DNA from: Pseudomonadota bacterium | Lineage (GTDB): Bacteria; Pseudomonadota; Alphaproteobacteria; Caulobacterales; Aquidulcibacteraceae | Length of the DNA: 64,000 nt | Direction: 5' to 3' | Assembly (NCBI GenBank): GCA_020161405.1 | Contig: JAIUOD010000002.1 | Location: forward strand, 1-64,000 | Part shown: positions 16,084 through 24,764 of the stretch, piece after piece | How positions within the stretch are numbered: position 1 is the first letter of the stretch | How the letters are laid out: each line of letters opens with the position of its first letter | Position numbers and translations under genes: made by a program | Notes under the pieces: generated by a model | What the model was told of the DNA's origin: nothing | Databases searched by the model: none | Seen by the model: the letters and a program-made list of their open reading frames with translations, nothing else

Positions 16084-19000
16084 AGCCTACCATAGGAAGA
16101 TCGGTAGGGAAACCACGGCGCACTTTGCGTGCCCAAGGGGCGGACGGCAAGCCTACCATAGGAAGATCGGTAGGGAAACCACGGCTCAGCATTATCATTA
16201 TAAATAACGATGCGTAGCCTACCATAGGAAGATCGGTAGGGAAACCACGGCTCGTTACGCCATCACGAACTGAACGAATAGAGCCTACCATAGGAAGATC
16301 GGTAGGGAAACCACGGCGCGTAATTTCCATTTTAATTGCCTTTCAATAGCCTACCATAGGAAGATCGGTAGGGAAACCACGGCGTAAATCGGCAAACAGT
16401 TAGACGTGCTCCCAGCCTACCATAGGAAGATCGGTAGGGAAACCACGGCCCGGGGACCTTGCGGTGGATTTTCAGATAAAGCCTACCATAGGAAGATCGG
16501 TAGGGAAACCACGGCAACAAAATACTGAACTCCGGTATTAACGTCAGCCTACCATAGGAAGATCGGTAGGGAAACCACGGCAGAATTACGCTAAAGCGGA
16601 TAAAGAGCTCGAGCCTACCATAGGAAGATCGGTAGGGAAACCACGGCTAGATTTACGCACACCTGAAACTAGAATTTAGCCTACCATAGGAAGATCGGTA
16701 GGGAAACCACGGCGCATTTTAACAAGGCTTTCAGCTTGGCTCAAGCCTACCATAGGAAGATCGGTAGGGAAACCACGGCACCTTCGAACGAATCTGTTTT
16801 CAATTGCAGAGCCTACCATAGGAAGATCGGTAGGGAAACCACGGCACCAAGTACGTTTTTCTTTTGACAGGGATTAGCCTACCATAGGAAGATCGGTAGG
16901 GAAACCACGGCGCTTGATTCGCTAAATTTTGCACAATTTGTAGCCTACCATAGGAAGATCGGTAGGGAAACCACGGCACTTTAGATGATATTACTACACA
17001 TGAAGAAAGCCTACCATAGGAAGATCGGTAGGGAAACCACGGCATACGCAATTGTCCCAATTATTTCACAATTAGCCTACCATAGGAAGATCGGTAGGGA
17101 AACCACGGCACCACGGGGGCACGCCTTGCACTTGTTTACAGCCTACCATAGGAAGATCGGTAGGGAAACCACGGCAATTCGGGTTTGCTCTTCTTCAAAC
17201 GTCAAAGCCTACCATAGGAAGATCGGTAGGGAAACCACGGCTATGGCAGGCTTGCTATCATCCAACGATGTAGCCTACCATAGGAAGATCGGTAGGGAAA
17301 CCACGGCTCACATAGACGGTCATACATTTCAGCTTGCAGCCTACCATAGGAAGATCGGTAGGGAAACCACGGCTTTACCATGAAACATATTCAATTGAGG
17401 GAAAGCCTACCATAGGAAGATCGGTAGGGAAACCACGGCGACCATAAACAGCGTGTTCACTTGGCCCGCAGCCTACCATAGGAAGATCGGTAGGGAAACC
17501 ACGGCTTAGGGGGTCTTTGCCAAAACTTCGCAAGTAGCCTACCATAGGAAGATCGGTAGGGAAACCACGGCATGCCACCGTCTAACCCCGCTTGCATTTC
17601 TAGCCTACCATAGGAAGATCGGTAGGGAAACCACGGCAGCTGGCTTGGATTCCAAATTGCGCCATCAAGCCTACCATAGGAAGATCGGTAGGGAAACCAC
17701 GGCCGAGCACTTAGAGACCAAATCGCCAACTATAGCCTACCATAGGAAGATCGGTAGGGAAACCACGGCGGGAAGTTGATGAGCGTGCGGAAGTTCATGA
17801 GCCTACCATAGGAAGATCGGTAGGGAAACCACGGCTAAAGTTCAGGTTTTATCACCCTGTAGAAAAGCCTACCATAGGAAGATCGGTAGGGAAACCACGG
17901 CAAAAGTTCGTGATACTGTCACGAAATATTGAGCCTACCATAGGAAGATCGGTAGGGAAACCACGGCTGCGATTATATGATAGAAAATTACGAAAGCAGC
18001 CTACCATAGGAAGATCGGTAGGGAAACCACGGCGTGGTAAAAGACATTTAGGGCAAGTAGGCTAGCCTACCATAGGAAGATCGGTAGGGAAACCACGGCA
18101 CTTATGCATTATATATCAAGTCCTCGCTGAGCCTACCATAGGAAGATCGGTAGGGAAACCACGGCATGAGAGTAGGATTCGCCCCTAGACCTCATAGCCT
18201 ACCATAGGAAGATCGGTAGGGAAACCACGGCATCAGAAGCCATAAAGCCGCCTTGGCATTAAGCCTACCATAGGAAGATCGGTAGGGAAACCACGGCATT
18301 GCTGGACTTGCCAAGAGTGGCTACTCAAGCCTACCATAGGAAGATCGGTAGGGAAACCACGGCGTTTAACGCCGCCTGTGAAGCCGCACCAATAGCCTAC
18401 CATAGGAAGATCGGTAGGGAAACCACGGCTTAAAAATCCCTCTTGCAGAGATGCCATTCAGCCTACCATAGGAAGATCGGTAGGGAAACCACGGCACGTG
18501 CGAGTCGGTCGAATGGTCGCCCGAAAGCCTACCATAGGAAGATCGGTAGGGAAACCACGGCGCCAAGAGTGGCTACTCACAATCTTGGTCAAGCCTACCA
18601 TAGGAAGATCGGTAGGGAAACCACGGCTCGGTGGAAAAGGTGCGCCGCAACACCACGAGCCTACCATAGGAAGATCGGTAGGGAAACCACGGCGAGGACG
18701 TAAAAAAGACGCCACGTGCCCCAAGCCTACCATAGGAAGATCGGTAGGGAAACCACGGCGTGTTAGCACGTGACTGAATAGTAAGTTTTAGCCTACCATA
18801 GGAAGATCGGTAGGGAAACCACGGCCAGGCTTGCAAGTGGGAAGAACATTCTCAAAGCCTACCATAGGAAGATCGGTAGGGAAACCACGGCTGTTTATGT
18901 TGAGGGTGTATCCGCGCCGGCAGCCTACCATAGGAAGATCGGTAGGGAAACCACGGCAGGAAAGCCACAAATGGCGAAATTCGTGCAAGCCTACCATAGG

Positions 19001-19420
19001 AAGATCGGTAGGGAAACCACGGCATGGGCTATAAATCAGTTGCGGCGATTGGTAGCCTACCATAGGAAGATCGGTAGGGAAACCACGGCTTGACCTTGCC
19101 GAATACCCGCTTTCCGCAAAGCCTACCATAGGAAGATCGGTAGGGAAACCACGGCGTCGAAATCTTGATTGTTCACCAGGGTGCAAAGCCTACCATAGGA
19201 AGATCGGTAGGGAAACCACGGCATTGTGCACACAATGGGTCAATAATCTTGAAGCCTACCATAGGAAGATCGGTAGGGAAACCACGGCTTTCGGGTGCAT
19301 CTATTCCAAACAGACGAAAGCCTACCATAGGAAGATCGGTAGGGAAACCACGGCGGTTAGGGTTTTGCCCATAGCTTTGAAATGAGCCTACCATAGGAAG
19401 ATTGGTAGGGAAACCACAGG
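16084..19420 (-). CRISPR. Type II-C CRISPR array, 51 repeats and 50 spacers
   Basis: A 36-bp repeat beginning AGCCTACCATAGG and ending GAAACCACGGC recurs every 66 bp from 16084. Spacers are 30 bp, except one of 31 bp at 19156-19186. The tracrRNA anti-repeat shows that crRNAs are read from the minus strand, where the repeat starts GCCGTGGTTTCCC and ends CCTATGGTAGGCT. That end carries an extended -10 (TGG then TAGGCT) at the same position as in Campylobacter repeats, so each repeat may start its own transcript. The repeat has internal CCTACC/GGTAGG arms. Only the last repeat, at 19385, is clearly degenerate. This suggests the old end lies at the right and new spacers enter near cas2. Confidence 0.99.
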
Positions 19421-19502
19421 CCCTTCTCGATTTAACAACTCATGGGTTATTAAATATGGCGCTTTTGATAATGAATATATTATATTTGCATGAATTTTAA
19501 AT

Positions 19503-19508
19503 TATAAT
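19503..19508 (+). promoter_or_regulatory. -10 element before the AbiEi-like gene
   Basis: A perfect TATAAT lies 50 bp upstream of the start at 19559, in a very A+T-rich gap (19421-19558). The minus strand of the same gap also has a TATAAT that could start the pre-crRNA at the right end of the array. The -35 elements are not clear on either strand. Confidence 0.4.
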
Positions 19509-19558
19509 CCTTGCATTTTTAACCTTTGTCCCTTAAATTGGAAATTGAGGGAAATGAC

Positions 19559-20152
19559 ATGAGCGCACTAGAAGACCTAAAACAGCATTTGAAGCAGGGC
19601 GAAGTATATAGACGCGCTGACCTTGAAGCATGGTCAAGCGCAGTTGATCGCCACCTAAAACAATTAGTTGAAGATGGTTCATTAGTTAAATTATCAGGCG
19701 GCCTTTATCTTTGCCCAAAGATAACATCATTTGGTGTTGCACCCGCCGATGATGAAACGCTCATTCGCGCGTTTCTAAAAGATCATCGCTTTATGCTTAC
19801 ATCACCAAATCTATATAATTCTTTGGGGCTAGGAACTACACAGCTTTATAATGAAACTGTGGTTTATAATCATAAACGCCATGGTGTATTTAAGTTGGGC
19901 GGTCGTAAGTTTCGCTTTGCAATGAAACCTTACTTTCCTTCAAAACCAACGGAAGAATTCTTATTGGTTGATGCCGTGAACAACCTTGCCCAATTAGCCG
20001 AAGATAGTGAATTGGTCTTAAAACAAGTGAGCAAGAAGGCGGCTCAAATGGACAAAGGAAAGATTGCAAATGCCGTGCTGGAATATGGCGGCGTAAAAGC
20101 AAAGAAATTCTTTGCCAAATTGCTATCAGACGCTAAACTAAATTATGCCTGA
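19559..20152 (+). CDS. AbiEi / DUF6088-like winged-helix protein
   Basis: A 197-aa protein with an N-terminal winged-helix-like segment (QGEVYRRADLEAW, then HLKQLVEDGSLVKLSGGLYL), as in antitoxins of the AbiEi / DUF6088 group. The rest continues with an AbiEi-like core (FMLTSPNLYNSLGL, then VYNHKRHG). In type IV systems AbiEi represses and counters the nucleotidyltransferase AbiEii, but no AbiEii gene is present here. The ATG at 19559 follows GAGGG by 8 bp. The 3' end overlaps the convergent hipA by 10 bp. Confidence 0.65.
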   Translation: MSALEDLKQHLKQGEVYRRADLEAWSSAVDRHLKQLVEDGSLVKLSGGLYLCPKITSFGVAPADDETLIRAFLKDHRFMLTSPNLYNSLGLGTTQLYNETVVYNHKRHGVFKLGGRKFRFAMKPYFPSKPTEEFLLVDAVNNLAQLAEDSELVLKQVSKKAAQMDKGKIANAVLEYGGVKAKKFFAKLLSDAKLNYA

Positions 20153-21366
20153 AACGCGGACGACATACGCTCAATTTCTCTATTTGAAATTCCATACTTT
20201 AGTGCGTAGCTTTTCCAATTTGAAACCACATTTTTGACTTCACTTATTATAGCTTTAGCTTCATCTGGCTTAAGCCCAAAATGCTTCGAAACGTCTAAAG
20301 CTATTTCTAAATTCCCTTCGGTTTCAACTTCATTTATTGCGGTGCTTAGAACTCTTGGTTTAATATCAATTGGCACAGGATTTAAGTCATAAGCAGGGGA
20401 TAATCGCCAGCCATTTTTCTCATATAAAAACCCGTGATTGCGTAGATGGTCATCTGTATTGGCAATCATGATATTGAATACAATGCGCCGCCATAATTGC
20501 GCACAATCATCATCAGCTTTTGCACCATATTGCCGAATTGCATCGGCAATTTCCATGTAAGAGCGGGTTTGATTGTCTTCAGCACCTAACATGCTCATGG
20601 CTGAAAGAAATGGAATTCGCTTTCCGTTTTGACGGTCAAATCTCTGCAAAATTAAAACTGATTTTCCATCTATATTTTCAATTCGAAAATCTGGCGTTGG
20701 GATTTTTGCATCACACGCAATGGTCAGAGCTACAGCTTCCCATGCCGAGATATTTATTTCATCATCAGGCTTTGGGAATTTAGCAATCGCAAGGCTTCCA
20801 TCTTTATCAATGATAGATGCTTTTGGCCTTGCCCCGCCCAATGATGAACCTGGGGCAAGTAGTAGTCGTAGATCTTTTGGTGTTTCTTCATCATTTGCAA
20901 AGCGGTTAGCGGCATTCAAAAGTCTTGGTATTTCAATTAATGGCGGAATAGGGTTTGCACCATCTATCGCAAGATATGGGCTTCCATTTTCTTCACTAAA
21001 GCGCAAAGCACCTTGCCTTGCTCTGTCACCAACACCAAGCAAATAATCTATTTCGAATATGGTTTTAGGAGGTTTATTCTCTTCGCGAGCTGTTCGCCGT
21101 TCCATTCTTTGTATAAGAATTCGCCCCCATCTATCAGGGGCAGAATCGCCAAACGCGCCAAATATACTTTGATTGCTTTGTGTGTGAAATGAGCCGCGCC
21201 CAATTTGTAAAGCAGGTTCAAGTGAAAACCGTTTTGGGTTTTCTAACCACTCTTTTGAATATTCAAAAGAAGCGGATTCACGCCCGCGATTTTGCCTTGC
21301 CCATAGCGTGCCAACTGAATGGGTTTGGTTATCAACATCAATTGAAACGCAAATCTTTCGTTCCAT
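20143..21366 (-). CDS. hipA: HipA-type serine/threonine kinase toxin
   Basis: A 407-aa type II toxin kinase. It has an N-terminal HipA_N domain (VGTLW, then GAFGDSAPDRWGR), the glycine-rich ATP segment SLGGARPKA, and the catalytic NTDDHLRNHGFL with the activation region LSPAYDLNPVP. HipA kinases phosphorylate targets such as glutamyl-tRNA synthetase and induce growth arrest. All catalytic motifs look intact. It lies directly after hipB and the two form one operon. Confidence 0.9.
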   Translation of the reverse strand: MERKICVSIDVDNQTHSVGTLWARQNRGRESASFEYSKEWLENPKRFSLEPALQIGRGSFHTQSNQSIFGAFGDSAPDRWGRILIQRMERRTAREENKPPKTIFEIDYLLGVGDRARQGALRFSEENGSPYLAIDGANPIPPLIEIPRLLNAANRFANDEETPKDLRLLLAPGSSLGGARPKASIIDKDGSLAIAKFPKPDDEINISAWEAVALTIACDAKIPTPDFRIENIDGKSVLILQRFDRQNGKRIPFLSAMSMLGAEDNQTRSYMEIADAIRQYGAKADDDCAQLWRRIVFNIMIANTDDHLRNHGFLYEKNGWRLSPAYDLNPVPIDIKPRVLSTAINEVETEGNLEIALDVSKHFGLKPDEAKAIISEVKNVVSNWKSYALKYGISNREIERMSSAFQA

Positions 21367-21678
21367 TTATTGACCTTCCCTTATTCGTTTTGGAAGGCGT
21401 GCCGTATCCAATTGTAAACCAATCTCATCATTGCTTATATCCGCAAGCTCTGACAGTCTGTCGGCTATGCCCAGAATGTATAAAAGCGTGGCATACGTTC
21501 CCATAGAGACTGTGGGGTCGCCATTCTCGGCTTTGCTCAAAGTCGTACGGGTGATAAAGGCGCGTTCTGCCATAGTCGTCGTAGATATACGGCGACGAAG
21601 ACGTGCATCCTTTATATCGCTCCCCAGTTTCAATAAAACGCGTTTCACTGGCAATGGTAGTGGTGGCGTGGTTCTCAT
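21367..21678 (-). CDS. hipB: HipB-type XRE antitoxin and repressor
   Basis: A 103-aa protein with an HTH at RISTTTMAERAFITRTTLSK. It is the antitoxin gene upstream of hipA and abuts it. AGAGG lies about 5 bp before the ATG. Three HipB-type operators sit upstream, so the operon is very likely autorepressed. Confidence 0.88.
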   Translation of the reverse strand: MRTTPPLPLPVKRVLLKLGSDIKDARLRRRISTTTMAERAFITRTTLSKAENGDPTVSMGTYATLLYILGIADRLSELADISNDEIGLQLDTARLPKRIREGQ

Positions 21679-21694
21679 TTATACCTCTTTGTCT

Positions 21695-21780
21695 ATTATA
21701 ATAGGCACAAAATAGTTTAATGTCCACTAATATGGACAAAATATCCGCACTTGTGGACTTTTAGTCCGCGTTTGCGGATA
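21695..21780 (-). promoter_or_regulatory. hipBA promoter with three tandem HipB-type operators
   Basis: The -10 TATAAT is read on the minus strand at 21700-21695. Three 18-bp sites follow upstream. TGTCC-N8-GGACA is at 21721-21738, TATCC-N8-GGACT at 21742-21759, and AGTCC-N8-GGATA at 21763-21780. Their starts are exactly 21 bp apart, two helical turns. The E. coli HipB operator is TATCC-N8-GGATA, so the architecture is conserved. The first site lies where a -35 would be. Confidence 0.85.
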
Positions 21781-22009
21781 AATAGTTCATTGTTATGAAT
21801 TGAAAACTTTTAAATTGGAAATTCACAAATTAAGTATCAGCAAAAGCGATATTGACTAAAATAAGAACCTTGATAAGTTTGCTATGGTTCGATTTTACCA
21901 AACCTGCTGCCTAGTTAAAAAAATCTAAAATCAAAATTTTTTCGGCAAACAACCTAATTGTTCGTCGGTGAGTAATGGGCAGACCTGACGATTGAATAGG
22001 AGGTTTGCT

Positions 22010-22633
22010 ATGTGCAAATTTGTTCTGATTGAAAAGAATATTGATTCATTAAAATCGCTTTTAACAAAAGAATATCCACAAGTTAAGTCATCTCATTTGA
22101 CTGAAGCAATCGCGCGCGGATTAAAATTTGGTTCAAACGCAGCGTTACGAGATTTCCTATCAAATAAGACTACAATCTATAACCGCTTATTCGATTTTAA
22201 TAAGGATTCATTTAAAAATTGGCTATTTGATAAATCTTACGAAGGTAATTTTAATGTTTCCGATAGTGTTCTTGAACGCATATTTCTTCCTCCATGGGTT
22301 ATTAGCAACAAAATAGAGGATCAAAATGCGCACTACTTTCTATGTAAAGATTTCCAAATTCCATATATAGTTATTAAGCCCAAACGAAATAAATCAGATA
22401 TTCATTGGGATTGTATTGGGTTTGACCATGAGCACGGTGCGACAATGCTTGATAGTAATTTATCTAAAAAAATACGTGAGCTGGGGAACTTATACGGAAC
22501 AAAGAACGCGCTTTTCGTGCCGAGCTTATTTGTTGGAACTATAATGTCAGTCGAAAATGAAAATGTACGCATTCTAGCAGGTGAAATTTTTGCAAATATC
22601 TGTCTTGCTCTTGAGCAGAATAAAGCCAATTAA
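22010..22633 (+). CDS. Hypothetical protein of accessory region
   Basis: A 207-aa soluble protein, not recognised. Features are an N-terminal helical part (SHLTEAIARGLKFGSNAALR, suggestive of a small DNA-binding or oligomerisation segment) and a mixed C-terminal part with WDCIGFDHEHG. The ATG at 22010 is chosen for the AGGAGG at 21998-22003. Its last 4 bases overlap the end of the convergent traL. A function in plasmid-type maintenance is possible but unsupported. Confidence 0.65.
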   Translation: MCKFVLIEKNIDSLKSLLTKEYPQVKSSHLTEAIARGLKFGSNAALRDFLSNKTTIYNRLFDFNKDSFKNWLFDKSYEGNFNVSDSVLERIFLPPWVISNKIEDQNAHYFLCKDFQIPYIVIKPKRNKSDIHWDCIGFDHEHGATMLDSNLSKKIRELGNLYGTKNALFVPSLFVGTIMSVENENVRILAGEIFANICLALEQNKAN

Positions 22634-23799
22634 CTTAAAAATTGCCGCAATGAAAAGCTTGCAATTAAGAACAAAGCAATAATTACGGCAATGATTGCAA
22701 AATTTCTTGCTTGCTTAGCCTCGCCCGCCGCTTTATTTGCTTCGGAAATTTGCGCGGCCAGCATATTTGAAGTGCTAGCGAAGATTCCATCTGCGGCTTG
22801 GTTTAATTGCATGGTCAGATATTCTGCGGCTTGAGTGACGACTATTTCAGCGCGGTTGCTTGCTTCGGATAAATGCAAAGCATTCATCGTCTCCAATCGT
22901 TTCACATGATTTTCAAATATCGCTTTGACTACTGCATCAAATTTCGCAATCGCTTCTTCATTTAGGATATTGTCGAAAGTAGGCATTTCTTTTTCGAGTG
23001 TTTGTGGTTGGCTTTTTCCGTCAAAATTTTTGGCAATATCTTGCGCGTTTTGTTTATAATCTAACTCTTTCGTCGGCAGAAGAATCTGGTCCAATTGGTC
23101 AAATATTTCACGTTGAATCATCTTCAATCTTTGTTTGGAAATGAGATAAAATTCTTCCGATTTGATACCTTCTTCGAAGGTCATTTTTAGAGCATTTTTC
23201 TTGAGCAAATCTGCCTTGAAAAAGTCAGAATTTGGCTCTGGTATTTTTATAATTCCATGAATTTTCTCACGGTTATTTTCATAGATTTTGAACTCTTCAA
23301 ATGGCTTGCCAGCGACCTCAATCGGGCCAAAATATTCATTCAACCACACCACTATTTTTATCTTATGAGGCAGTTTATTGCAGAGTGTTACAAGGCCATT
23401 TATTGTGTCATCGAGCCTGTCGCCACCCGCGATGACAGTATGAAATATTATCTCTTTTGTGTTTTCAGCAATTAACTTATCGTCCCAATTTCTTACAAAA
23501 TATTGCACTATTGGTTCGAAAATATCGGCTCCAGTATCTATAACTGCTCCTTCATTTTTAGCAATTACCATGTCAAAAAACTTTCCAAATTCCATTTGGA
23601 AGGCAGCTGGATTATTATCCAGAAGTTCGACTGGTTCAACTTTTAAACCACTAAACTTAGCTAATGAATTCTTCGATTTGTTGGTGTCATATGCGCGAAA
23701 CTCTCTATGGATGGATTGAAAATATTCCGCCAATATTGACGCAAAATAGGATTTCCCAACGTCATTTTTAGCCTGTAAAATGAGATTTATTGAGTTCAT
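22630..23799 (-). CDS. traL: TraL-like ParA-type ATPase of mobilisation region, with C-terminal membrane helix
   Basis: A 389-aa protein. The N terminus (INLILQAKNDVGKSYFASIL) matches conjugal TraL / ParA-like P-loop proteins, but the deviant Walker A has Asn-Asp where GG is usual. The C terminus ends in a single hydrophobic helix (FAIIAVIIALFLIASF) after a long coiled-coil-like stretch. This makes it longer than the RP4 type and probably membrane-tethered. The start at 23799 has GGGAG 7 bp upstream. ATG or TTG starts at 23814/23817 overlap the traK stop but lack a ribosome site. With traK it forms the leftward operon from oriT. Confidence 0.75.
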   Translation of the reverse strand: MNSINLILQAKNDVGKSYFASILAEYFQSIHREFRAYDTNKSKNSLAKFSGLKVEPVELLDNNPAAFQMEFGKFFDMVIAKNEGAVIDTGADIFEPIVQYFVRNWDDKLIAENTKEIIFHTVIAGGDRLDDTINGLVTLCNKLPHKIKIVVWLNEYFGPIEVAGKPFEEFKIYENNREKIHGIIKIPEPNSDFFKADLLKKNALKMTFEEGIKSEEFYLISKQRLKMIQREIFDQLDQILLPTKELDYKQNAQDIAKNFDGKSQPQTLEKEMPTFDNILNEEAIAKFDAVVKAIFENHVKRLETMNALHLSEASNRAEIVVTQAAEYLTMQLNQAADGIFASTSNMLAAQISEANKAAGEAKQARNFAIIAVIIALFLIASFSLRQFLS

Positions 23800-23813
23800 T
23801 TTCAATGCTCCCA

Positions 23814-24113
23814 TCAATAGACTTCGTCACGATTTTGCAAAGTTGGGCTATGGAAAAATGTGTTGCCTTTTTCCTGGGGAAGCACTTCAGAAGTCTCTTC
23901 TGCTAGTCTTGCGGTGACCAATTTTTTGGTTGAATGAAGCGGTTTTAAAAGGCCCAATTCCTTCACATAATAGCAAAATTGACGATAGGAAATTTCGCCA
24001 TTTGGGAAATATTTATCGTGAATGTCTTTAAGAAATTCGCGGGCTTCAATCATCGATTTGATGTCACTAAGCCTTGAATGAAATGCAACTCTAGGGCGGA
24101 TTTTCTGTGCCAT
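23814..24113 (-). CDS. traK: TraK-like oriT-binding / mobilisation protein
   Basis: A 99-aa protein with basic N-terminal residues and the segment DIHDKYFPNGEISYRQFCYY, then VKELGLL. This is a DNA-binding-like pattern seen in TraK proteins of IncP-like relaxosomes. It is first in the leftward operon, next to the oriT region and followed directly by traL, as in RP4 Tra1. The assignment rests mainly on position and size. Confidence 0.65.
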   Translation of the reverse strand: MAQKIRPRVAFHSRLSDIKSMIEAREFLKDIHDKYFPNGEISYRQFCYYVKELGLLKPLHSTKKLVTARLAEETSEVLPQEKGNTFFHSPTLQNRDEVY

Positions 24114-24428
24114 TAAATACTCCCAAACTATCAGAATTTGAGTGATTTTTGTGTAATTTTAAATTCATTCAAAAATACGCACTAAACCACCTAATAAAGC
24201 TCATTTCCGCAATTAACCGCCATAATTAGCAATTAAGCAAATTGTTTCAATTATTTGGGGAATTGGGTCGAATTCTTGGGAATTTGTGGCAAATTGTAGG
24301 GCAAGATGTGTAATGATGGCCATCAAAATGAATTTTGTAACCACATTACTTTTCTTACTCGCACCAGGTGCTCGACGATTGTTAGAGTGCCGAATTTGAA
24401 TAACAATTTGCTGTCGATTGGATTTGCC
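24114..24428. other. Origin of transfer region (oriT)
   Basis: A non-coding 315 bp between divergent traK and traJ, the position of oriT in RP4. A nic-like CATCTTGC is read on the minus strand at 24308-24301, one base from the IncP consensus YATCCTGY. Inverted repeats flank it: AATTTGTGGCAAATT (24281-24295) on the traK side, and GATGGCCATC (24315-24324) and CAAAATGAATTTTG (24324-24337) on the traJ side. Cleavage here would send the traK side first. The nic base is inferred. Confidence 0.65.
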
Positions 24429-24764
24429 ATGATTAGGGAAAATGTCAAAGATCGCAATAGGCCGATAAAGGTTTTGGTATCAGAAAGAGAACGCAAGGAA
24501 TTATTGGTGCGGTCGCAAAAGGCAGGGCTGCCCATTTCTACTTTTCTTAGGTCTGCAGGGTTGGGCCTTAGGCCAAAGACCAGATTGGACTGTAAGGTTG
24601 CTATGGAGCTTTTGAAAGTTAATGGCGACCTTGGACGTTTAGGTGGGTTGTTGAAATTATTGATTAGCGAGAAGGCCAATGTGGAAGTTTCAGATATTCG
24701 TGCCTTGCTTGAAAAAATAGATAATACCATGGATGAAATCAGGCGGAAGGCAGGTTCGGTTTGA
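24429..24764 (+). CDS. traJ: TraJ / MobC-like relaxosome protein
   Basis: A 111-aa protein with a ribbon-helix-helix-like N terminus (RPIKVLVSERERKELLVRSQ, then KAGLPISTFLRSAGL) typical of MobC/TraJ accessory proteins, which bind oriT and load the relaxase. The start at 24429 lies where the family begins. The longer open frame upstream crosses oriT. The stop overlaps the TTG start of traI. Confidence 0.85.
   Translation: MIRENVKDRNRPIKVLVSERERKELLVRSQKAGLPISTFLRSAGLGLRPKTRLDCKVAMELLKVNGDLGRLGGLLKLLISEKANVEVSDIRALLEKIDNTMDEIRRKAGSV

Noticed and set aside
16052..19394. Many open frames across the array encoding repeated peptides such as RGFPTDLPMVG or AYHRKIGRETTA
   Set aside because: The 66-bp unit is divisible by three, so the repeat stays in frame and produces false reading frames on both strands.
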